DNA of 10,388 nt, from the NCBI GenBank assembly GCA_002501855.1, contig DAOM01000154.1:1-10388 (forward strand), given 5' to 3'. Position 1 is the stretch's first letter. Every line of letters starts with the position of its first letter. The DNA comes from Candidatus Nitrosopolaris nunavutensis (GTDB lineage: Archaea; Thermoproteota; Nitrososphaeria; Nitrososphaerales; Nitrososphaeraceae). The position numbers were made by a program, and so were the translations under genes. Shown here piece after piece: positions 1 through 4,737 of the stretch. The notes below the pieces were generated by a model. It made no database searches, was not told the origin of the DNA, and worked only from the letters and a program-made list of their open reading frames with translations.

Positions 1-2
1 TT

Positions 3-611
3 ATGTTTGAAATAGTGCATATGAGTGATGTAGTTAGAATTCCTCCTAGTAGATTAAAAAATTCATTGAAGGATACAGCTATTGGAATTTTAAAAGAAAA
101 ATACGAGAGTATGATCAGTCCTGAGCTCGGATACGTCATAATGATCATTGATGCTATTGCCAATTCAGTTGGTAAACTGGTGGCAGGCGATGGTGCTACC
201 TACCATAGGGTAACCTTCAAGGCATTAACGTTCTATCCAAAGTTGCAGGAAGTGGTGGAGGGCGAAGTAGTCGAAATTACTGATTTCGGAGCTTTTGTGA
301 GAATTGGGCCGACTGATGCGTTGTTACACCTGTCGCAGATTACCGATGATTATCTGAGAAGCGACGTTAAACAAGGTGTCATAGTCGCCAATCAAACAGC
401 CAAAAGTTTAAAAATTGGCTCGCGTATACGCGCAAGGGTTACAGCCATAAGTCTTGGGAAGGGAGCTGCAATGGGAAAAATAGGCATAACCTGTAGACAA
501 CCCTTCCTTGGTGCTACTGAATGGATTGAACAGGAGGTGCTTAGAGCAAAGCAGCCACCGGCGGCAGCACCTCTGAAGGAAAAGAAAGGCGGAGCAGGTG
601 GGAATAAATAA
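3..611 (+). CDS. rpo7: DNA-directed RNA polymerase subunit Rpo7 (E')
   Basis: Stalk subunit of archaeal RNA polymerase, equivalent to eukaryotic Rpb7. With Rpo4 it forms the protruding stalk that helps open the promoter and binds emerging RNA. The 202-aa product has the family layout: an N-terminal tip domain (about 1-78, beginning MFEIVHMSDVVRIPPS as in archaeal Rpo7) and a C-terminal S1/OB RNA-binding domain (about 83-168, with GEVVEITDFGAFVRIGP and LLHLSQI). The ATG lies three bases into the window and matches the family N-terminus, so the gene is complete. Residues after about 183 form an Ala/Pro/Lys/Gly tail slightly longer than usual. It is followed directly by spt4, an arrangement conserved in archaea, and probably shares a transcript with spt4 and nadC. 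The promoter lies outside the window. Confidence 0.96.
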   Translation: MFEIVHMSDVVRIPPSRLKNSLKDTAIGILKEKYESMISPELGYVIMIIDAIANSVGKLVAGDGATYHRVTFKALTFYPKLQEVVEGEVVEITDFGAFVRIGPTDALLHLSQITDDYLRSDVKQGVIVANQTAKSLKIGSRIRARVTAISLGKGAAMGKIGITCRQPFLGATEWIEQEVLRAKQPPAAAPLKEKKGGAGGNK

Positions 612-800
612 TTGGCTAGGGAACTAGCTTGTAAAAAGTGCAAAGCTGTCACAGTTGGAAAGGTTTGTCCAGTTTGTAAGTCGGCCGATCTAAGCCCAGA
701 CTGGTCTGGCATTATCCTGATTTTTGAGCCGGCAAAATCTATGGTGGCGGCCACACTCGATATAACAGTTCCACATAAATACGCGCTCAAGGTGGCTTAA
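612..800 (+). CDS. spt4: Transcription elongation factor Spt4 (RpoE'')
   Basis: Small zinc protein that pairs with the NGN domain of Spt5 and clamps RNA polymerase for processive elongation. The 62-aa product has two CxxC pairs (Cys7/Cys10 and Cys19/Cys22) forming the zinc site, followed by the characteristic D-W-S-G-I-I-L-I-F-EP-KS segment (about residues 29-44). The start is TTG, placed immediately after the rpo7 stop codon with no spacing (TAA-TTG); no ATG lies in a suitable position, and the N-terminus MARELACKKC is typical of the family. This zero spacing suggests translational coupling to rpo7. nadC begins 18 bases downstream. Confidence 0.94.
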   Translation: MARELACKKCKAVTVGKVCPVCKSADLSPDWSGIILIFEPAKSMVAATLDITVPHKYALKVA

Positions 801-818
801 TCGTGACAAAAACGAAAG

Positions 819-1706
819 ATGAAGAATTTACGTGCATATCTTGAGGTTAGAGAATCGCTAATAAGTTTCTTACAGCAGGACGTGGGCACTGGGGACGTTA
901 CTAGCGAAAGCGTTCTCTCACCAGATCTCTCTGCTTGCGCCCAAATTATCTGTAAATCCGGAAAATCGGCAATAATAGCTGGTCTTGAGGAAGCCGCAAT
1001 CCTTTTCGACATTTGTAAGTGCAGAGTTCAGACCTTAGTGACAGACGGATCTCGTGTAGAAGATGGCAGTATAGTAATGAATATTTCTGGCAGCGCGCTC
1101 GCTATACTCCAAGCAGAGAGAACCGCATTAAATCTGATAATGAGAATGAGCGGGATTGCAACGGAAACTCGGAAACTTGTTGAGATGGTTGGAAAAATTA
1201 ACAGATCCGTAAAAGTTGCTTGTACCCGGAAGACCGCTCCAGGACTGAGATCTTTCGACAAAAAAGCTGTATTATTAGGAGGTGGAGTGACCCATAGAAT
1301 TAAACTTGATGACATGGCCTTGATAAAGGATAATCATCTGGTATTGGCCGACTCGATCGAACAATCTATCAGACTGGCGAGAGAAAAAATTAACGGTTGT
1401 TTATTATTGGAATGTGAAGTAAAGAATTTGGCCGAAATGGTCTCCGCGGTTAGGGCAGGGTCAGATATCATAATGCTCGATAACTTTTCTCCAAAGCAAG
1501 CAAAAGCTGCAATAACCCAGATTAGAAAAATGGGCGTTCGTAAAAAAGTCAAAGTAGAGATTTCAGGAAGGATTGATCCGCATAACATAGCTGATTACGC
1601 AAAGTTACAACCTGATATTATTTCGCTCGGGTACCTAACCCATTCTCCAAAAGCAATTGATTATAGCCTAGAGATAATGAGCAACAGTGATTGCCAGCCA
1701 TCTTAG
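819..1706 (+). CDS. nadC: Nicotinate-nucleotide pyrophosphorylase (carboxylating), quinolinate phosphoribosyltransferase
   Basis: Converts quinolinate and PRPP to nicotinate mononucleotide, CO2 and pyrophosphate, the third step of de novo NAD synthesis. The 295-aa length is normal. Visible family motifs: D-VGTGDVTSE near residues 21-30, ERTALN (100-105), TRKTAPGLR (136-144), HR (159-160), LIKDNH (168-173), the substrate-binding Glu199 and Asp221 in IMLDN, SGRI (249-252) and SLGYLTHS (269-276). The ATG at 819 places the family's N-terminal helix correctly; a GTG at 803 is out of frame. The gene follows spt4 by 18 bases and is probably transcribed with it. nadA lies just beyond, convergent, and nadX about 1.4 kb away, so the de novo NAD genes cluster here although not in one operon. 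Confidence 0.95.
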   Translation: MKNLRAYLEVRESLISFLQQDVGTGDVTSESVLSPDLSACAQIICKSGKSAIIAGLEEAAILFDICKCRVQTLVTDGSRVEDGSIVMNISGSALAILQAERTALNLIMRMSGIATETRKLVEMVGKINRSVKVACTRKTAPGLRSFDKKAVLLGGGVTHRIKLDDMALIKDNHLVLADSIEQSIRLAREKINGCLLLECEVKNLAEMVSAVRAGSDIIMLDNFSPKQAKAAITQIRKMGVRKKVKVEISGRIDPHNIADYAKLQPDIISLGYLTHSPKAIDYSLEIMSNSDCQPS

Positions 1707-1720
1707 TTCGCTACTCACAC

Positions 1721-1746
1721 CTTCTTCCTTCCCCTTTGTATTCTTC
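1721..1746 (+). terminator. Pyrimidine-rich tract, probable terminator for the rpo7-spt4-nadC transcript
   Basis: The 42 bases between the convergent nadC and nadA stops hold a plus-strand pyrimidine-rich run with short T clusters and no clear hairpin. Archaeal RNA polymerase terminates at T-rich stretches without needing a hairpin, so this is a plausible end for nadC. The minus strand here is purine-rich, so it would not serve nadA in the same way. Confidence 0.4.
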
Positions 1747-1748
1747 AG

Positions 1749-2696
1749 TCACGATATTGCTAGCATCCGCTCGATGGCAGCTCGTGCTTTCACAGCGGTT
1801 TTAGGAGGAACTTTAACTTGGTACACGTTATTAAGAAGCGAATTTTGAATTTTTTCCAAATTGATCAATTTCATATATTTGCATATAGCGTCTTTCTTAA
1901 TAGGTATGAATTGTTTATGTGGATTTTCCTTCTTCATTCTGTAGAGTATACCCGTTTCTGTTGCAACTACAAACTGCTTTGCAGCGGATGCGGATGCGTG
2001 TTTCATCATTCCTTCGGTGGAAAGTATATGTGCAGATTTTTCCAATTCTCCAGTCGCGATATGATACAATGTTGTTGAGGTACAACCACACTCCGGATGC
2101 ACCAGGAAATCAGCATTGTTGAAATTCTTGAACATCTCATTAATGTCTTCAGCCTTTATACCAGCGTGTACGTGACATTCACCGGGCCAAATGTACATGT
2201 TTTTCCTCTTTGTCATTTTAGCTACATATGATCCGAGAAACATATCTGGCAGGAATAGTATTTCTCTATTCGAGGGTATGCTGTTCACTACATTAACCGC
2301 ATTAGAAGATGTACAACAGTAATCTGACAGGGCCTTTACTTCTGCTGAGGTGTTAACGTAACTTACTACTACAGCATCATGATGCTCAGCTATCCAAGAT
2401 TTCAATTCACGGGCATTAATACTAGCAGCGAGCGAACATCCTGCGTCAGGATCAGGAATTAAAACTTGCTTATCTGGACAAATGATAGCAGCGGTCTCCG
2501 CCATGAAGTGCACACCACAGAACACTATGGTATCGGCGTCTGACTGGGCGGCAGTTCGTGAGAGTGCTAATGAATCACCTATAACATCAGCGACATCTTG
2601 CACTTCAGGCAGCTGATAGTTATGTGCTAGAATCACTGCGTTTTTTGCCTTCTTCAAGGATAGCACTCGATGTTTGTAGTCTGCTTCAAGCATCAT
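1749..2696 (-). CDS. nadA: Quinolinate synthase A
   Basis: [4Fe-4S] enzyme that condenses iminoaspartate with dihydroxyacetone phosphate to give quinolinate. Motifs (numbered from the start chosen here): AHNYQLPEVQDVAD from about residue 24, IGDSL, CGVHFMAETA, YVNTSAEVKA (113-122), TSSNAV, HPEC, and a C-terminal K-AR-AIERML. The three cluster ligands expected in the family are present: Cys87 (DAGCS), Cys174 (GECHVH) and Cys203 (HPECG). An upstream ATG at 2720 would add MCCETCTI, but the only TATA-like element (2728-2737) sits too close to it, about 12 bases. The ATG at 2696, or its neighbour at 2693, gives normal promoter spacing and a family-like N-terminus. Extra cysteines (Cys127/128 and Cys205) look incidental. 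Works with NadX and NadC, both encoded nearby. Confidence 0.95.
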   Translation of the reverse strand: MMLEADYKHRVLSLKKAKNAVILAHNYQLPEVQDVADVIGDSLALSRTAAQSDADTIVFCGVHFMAETAAIICPDKQVLIPDPDAGCSLAASINARELKSWIAEHHDAVVVSYVNTSAEVKALSDYCCTSSNAVNVVNSIPSNREILFLPDMFLGSYVAKMTKRKNMYIWPGECHVHAGIKAEDINEMFKNFNNADFLVHPECGCTSTTLYHIATGELEKSAHILSTEGMMKHASASAAKQFVVATETGILYRMKKENPHKQFIPIKKDAICKYMKLINLEKIQNSLLNNVYQVKVPPKTAVKARAAIERMLAIS

Positions 2697-2727
2697 AATC
2701 GTACATGTCTCACAGCACATTTAAATG

Positions 2728-2737
2728 AGTATAATCG
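2728..2737 (-). promoter_or_regulatory. TATA-like element for nadA
   Basis: On the minus strand this reads CGATTATACT. With the usual archaeal distance of about 26 bases from TATA centre to transcription start, RNA would begin near 2707. That lies inside the longer nadA reading frame and about 11 bases before the ATG at 2696. No better TATA element is seen further upstream. Confidence 0.4.
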
Positions 2738-2812
2738 AGGAGATGATTGCCCTACTGGTTCATGTCGTAGGCAATACTTGCCACTATAGCTGTGTTGAGA
2801 TGAATGTGCATA

Positions 2813-2823
2813 TGTATATATTA
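2813..2823 (+). promoter_or_regulatory. TATA box for rps30e
   Basis: TGTATATATTA is centred about 31 bases before the rps30e ATG at 2849. This predicts a transcript beginning only a few bases before the start codon, that is, leaderless or nearly so. It is the plus-strand half of the nadA/rps30e divergent intergenic region. Confidence 0.6.
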
Positions 2824-2848
2824 GATGTAGCTTCAATAATCGCCAGCA

Positions 2849-3028
2849 ATGCCAACGCATGGATCTCTGACTAAGGCTGGGAAGGTAAGGGGGCAGACTC
2901 CAAAAATTCAAGGGAAGGTAAGACTTAGCCCCGTCTCAAAGTTGCGTAATAAGAATAACTTTATTAAACGCTTTGAGAAAAGGCGACCACCAGGGCAGAA
3001 GAAGCCAGAGCGAGGCGGAAGACGTTAG
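2849..3028 (+). CDS. rps30e: Small ribosomal subunit protein S30e
   Basis: A 59-aa, very basic protein beginning [20 protein letters not shown], the hallmark N-terminus of archaeal and eukaryotic S30e. The eukaryotic form is made as the FAU ubiquitin-like fusion; here it stands alone. It continues with [20 protein letters not shown] and ends in a Pro/Gly/Lys/Arg tail ([13 protein letters not shown]). The RNA-binding protein belongs to the small ribosomal subunit. The length is normal for archaeal homologues, and the ATG is fixed by the conserved N-terminus and a TATA box about 31 bases upstream. From established knowledge the family is missing in euryarchaea, so it supports a TACK-archaeal host. 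nadX follows after 67 bases on the same strand. At 59 codons it falls under common ORF length cut-offs and could be overlooked. Confidence 0.93.
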   Translation: MPTHGSLTKAGKVRGQTPKIQGKVRLSPVSKLRNKNNFIKRFEKRRPPGQKKPERGGRR

Positions 3029-3039
3029 AAAATTAACAA

Positions 3040-3063
3040 GCCTGAAGTAATGACAGGCATTAC
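3040..3063 (+). other. Overlapping inverted repeats between rps30e and nadX
   Basis: GCCTG at 3040-3044 can pair with CAGGC at 3054-3058. Alternatively GTAATG at 3047-3052 can pair with CATTAC at 3058-3063. The two hairpins share bases and exclude each other. They lie in the 67-base gap between the two genes. No function is known; a regulatory switch, a processing site or chance are all possible. Confidence 0.3.
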
Positions 3064-3095
3064 GATTCTATCGACGTAAAAAATCAGTGTTTCTG

Positions 3096-3929
3096 ATGAA
3101 GGTTTGCCTTATAGGTTGTGGAACTATTGGAAGCGAACTAGCGGTAGCCATAGATTCTGGTAAAGTAGGAAGCGCTACGCTGATAGCGCTATTTGATACC
3201 GTCGAAGATGCGGCACAGAAACTGAAATTGCGATTACGTAAAGATAATGTAGCTATATTTTCAAACTTTTCAGAATTGACCACTTCTTCTGAATTCAAAG
3301 ATGCGGACATCGTTATTGAAGCTGCCTCTCAGGCAGCGGCAAAAACTTTTAGTAAACATGTTGTGGAAAATAAGAAGGATCTGCTCATAATGAGCGTTGG
3401 GGCATTAGCAGACGAGTTCTTCTTATCCCAATTGTTGAGTGTGGTCTACACGAATGGAACTCATATTTATGTCCCCTCCGGTGCGATCGCGGGCATAGAT
3501 GCGATTAAGAGTGTAAAAGGAATGCTAGATTCAGTGACGCTCACAACAACAAAAAATCCCAGAGCTCTAGCCGGTGCTCCTTTTTTTAATTCCGAGCCTA
3601 CAAGATTGAATTCCATAAAAAAAAAGACGTTGGTTTTTCAAGGGACCGCAGCAGACGCAGTCAACAAATTTCCTGCCAATATCAATGTTGCGGCAGTACT
3701 CAGCCTTGCGGGAATTGGCATTCAACAAACGAAAGTCAGAATTATTGCGGATCCTAATATTACTGTAAATCAACATCAAATTGAGGCGACGGGTGCTTTC
3801 GGAGAGATGTCTATAACTGTGCGAAACGTTCCGAGCCCGAATAATCCAAAGACCAGTTTTCTCGCAATACTTTCAGCAATAGAATGCTTGCGGTCAATAT
3901 GCGAGCCCGGAATTAGAGTTGGAACCTAA
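3096..3929 (+). CDS. nadX: L-aspartate dehydrogenase
   Basis: Uses NAD(P)+ to oxidise L-aspartate to iminoaspartate, which NadA then uses; it replaces the FAD oxidase NadB. The product is 277 aa from the ATG at 3096. It opens with MKVCLIGCGTIGSELA, a Rossmann GxGxxG motif at residues 7-12. Family signatures follow: IEAASQAA (74-81), VGALAD (101-106), VPSGAIAGIDAIK (126-138), a G-A-DAV-KFPANINVAA block (183-200), a conserved His227 shortly before GAFGEM that probably corresponds to the catalytic histidine, and the closing PSPNNPKTSFLA-LSAI motif (246-262). A GTG at 3087 in frame would add three residues, but the ATG puts the Rossmann strand at the very N-terminus as is usual. No clear TATA box precedes it, so it may be read through from rps30e. 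Homoserine dehydrogenase shares part of the fold but differs in all these motifs. Confidence 0.93.
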   Translation: MKVCLIGCGTIGSELAVAIDSGKVGSATLIALFDTVEDAAQKLKLRLRKDNVAIFSNFSELTTSSEFKDADIVIEAASQAAAKTFSKHVVENKKDLLIMSVGALADEFFLSQLLSVVYTNGTHIYVPSGAIAGIDAIKSVKGMLDSVTLTTTKNPRALAGAPFFNSEPTRLNSIKKKTLVFQGTAADAVNKFPANINVAAVLSLAGIGIQQTKVRIIADPNITVNQHQIEATGAFGEMSITVRNVPSPNNPKTSFLAILSAIECLRSICEPGIRVGT

Positions 3930-3956
3930 ACACACACCGGATCGCGCTTTTGACAG

Positions 3957-3964
3957 TTTATATA
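3957..3964 (+). promoter_or_regulatory. TATA box for the TRAM-domain gene
   Basis: TTTATATA is centred about 39 bases before the ATG at 4000. Transcription would start near 3987, giving a leader of about 12 bases. The element sits in the 70-base gap after nadX. Confidence 0.6.
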
Positions 3965-3999
3965 TGGTTCATTATCTGACTTGAGTTAAGGTATTAAGA

Positions 4000-4299
4000 A
4001 TGAGTTACGGAGGATTCAGAAGAAACGATAACTTTGGTCCAAAACCAGTCGAAACTGGTAAAGACTATGACGTACAGATTACGGAGATCAGTAGGAAAGG
4101 TGACGGTATTGCAAGGATACAGGGATTTGTAATCTTTGTGAAGAACGGTAAGGTAGGTCAGAACGCCAAGATTCGAGTGGTGCAGGTCGGAAACAGGTTC
4201 GCCACTGCTGAAATTGTGAATGGGGGACCATCGTCCACATCATCGTCTCCAGCCTCAACGTCGAACCCAGAATCAACTAGCGAGCAAGTCACAAGTTAA
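4000..4299 (+). CDS. Small TRAM-domain protein
   Basis: A 99-aa protein. Residues about 17-74 form a TRAM domain, the OB-like RNA-binding fold also found in TrmA/RumA and MiaB enzymes: YDVQI-EISRKGDGIARIQGFVIFVKNGKVGQNAKIRVVQVGNRFATAEIV. The N-terminus (about 1-16) is Gly/Arg/Asn-rich and the C-terminus after about 76 is a Ser/Thr/Pro tail with no predicted structure. From established knowledge, stand-alone TRAM proteins are widespread in archaea, and some act as RNA chaperones, including in cold adaptation. Any such role here is inference. The ATG is supported by the TATA box about 39 bases upstream. The gene appears monocistronic, since T-rich sequence follows it. Confidence 0.9.
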   Translation: MSYGGFRRNDNFGPKPVETGKDYDVQITEISRKGDGIARIQGFVIFVKNGKVGQNAKIRVVQVGNRFATAEIVNGGPSSTSSSPASTSNPESTSEQVTS

Positions 4300-4340
4300 A
4301 CTGCTTTACTGCCTCACACGCAGTCTGAGTAGCTTTCGTA

Positions 4341-4363
4341 TTTTTATTCCCCGGTCACTTTTT
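4341..4363 (+). terminator. T-rich terminator region after the TRAM-domain gene
   Basis: Two runs of five T (4341-4345 and 4359-4363) lie 40-65 bases after the stop codon, on the coding strand. This is the usual form of an archaeal terminator. No strong hairpin is needed or seen. Confidence 0.4.
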
Positions 4364-4395
4364 CAATCACATACTTCTTTTACGTTCCAAGCTTT

Positions 4396-4534
4396 TCAAG
4401 AATTATTAGTGAATTTATGATGGAACGGAGCACTTCGGTTATCATGTGGCCAGCAAATTTTCACTTTTCCTGTTTTCTCATACGTAACCATTCCATCCTT
4501 CAACCACAAGTTTGGCAGGATCGAACATACTCAT
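4396..4534 (-). pseudogene. Possible frameshifted small zinc-binding protein gene
   Basis: On the minus strand three short frames overlap in order. An ATG at 4534 lies about 22-25 bases after a TATA element. The next frame encodes YVRSCQTCG at about 4530-4504. The third, from about 4509 down to the TGA at 4396-4398, encodes MVTYEKTGKVKICWPHD and continues for about 15 residues to a stop. Restoring one base at each of two places (near 4530 and near 4504) would join them into a protein of about 48 aa with the pattern C-x2-C-x17-C-x2-H, a plausible zinc site. As written, no single frame encodes it. It could be a decaying gene, sequence error, or chance; the reconstruction is inference. I do not recognise the family with certainty. 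Confidence 0.3.
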
Positions 4535-4548
4535 GAGAAACAACTTCA

Positions 4549-4562
4549 AAATATAAATATAA
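4549..4562. promoter_or_regulatory. Strong AT-only TATA-like element, orientation uncertain
   Basis: An uninterrupted A/T stretch close to the archaeal TATA consensus on both strands. On the minus strand it lies about 22-25 bases before an ATG at 4534. On the plus strand it would start RNA near 4582, just before a hairpin at 4588-4613. It is the clearest promoter-like element in the 430-base gap, yet no intact gene lies within the expected distance on either side. Confidence 0.45.
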
Positions 4563-4581
4563 TACTAATGTTCAGCCAACC

Positions 4582-4737
4582 ATCAAAAGGTTATGCAGGC
4601 AAAGCATAATCCTAGGGCTTATCAGGAATATTTTATTGTGCTGGCTAATTAGTTCTTAGAGTAGACAGGCAATTGTTCTCCAAGGGCAGCAGTATGCTGA
4701 CTCTGCCGGGGTATCATCATAATGATAATTTAACTTT
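4582..4737 (+). ncRNA. Candidate small RNA in the gap before the tandem SDR gene
   Basis: A plus-strand transcript starting about 26 bases after the TATA-like element would carry three hairpins. The first pairs AGG-TTATGC (4588-4596) with GCATAA-t-CCT (4604-4613), with one bulged base. The second pairs GGCAG-CAG (4685-4692) with CTG and CTGCC (4697-4699, 4703-4707). The third is a perfect TATCAT/ATGATA pair (4712-4717 with 4722-4727), followed by a T-rich stretch. No known RNA family is recognised. The last two hairpins could equally belong to the 3' end of the SDR mRNA on the other strand. Confidence 0.2.
4712..4727. repeat. Perfect inverted repeat just after the tandem SDR stop codon
   Basis: TATCAT and ATGATA, six bases each with a four-base spacer, beginning three bases beyond the SDR stop codon (4730-4732). 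It could mark the 3' end of that mRNA. The minus strand downstream shows no T-run, so it is not a classical intrinsic terminator in that direction. Confidence 0.35.

Noticed and set aside
392..790. Minus-strand open frame of 132 codons opposite rpo7 and spt4
   Set aside because: It lies wholly antisense to two well-identified genes, its translation has no recognisable motif, and it has no promoter.
1818..2122. Plus-strand open frames opposite nadA
   Set aside because: Overlap a gene whose cluster cysteines and motifs are all present; the translations are Cys/Phe-rich shadows.
4396..4437. Plus-strand short ORF starting ATGATG near 4418 (39 codons)
   Set aside because: No recognisable motif or promoter at the right distance; the opposite strand reads more like protein.
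4704..4730. ATGATGA on the minus strand, a possible C box of a C/D-box guide RNA
   Set aside because: No D box (CTGA) follows at a suitable distance on the same strand, and the bases are better explained by the inverted repeat.
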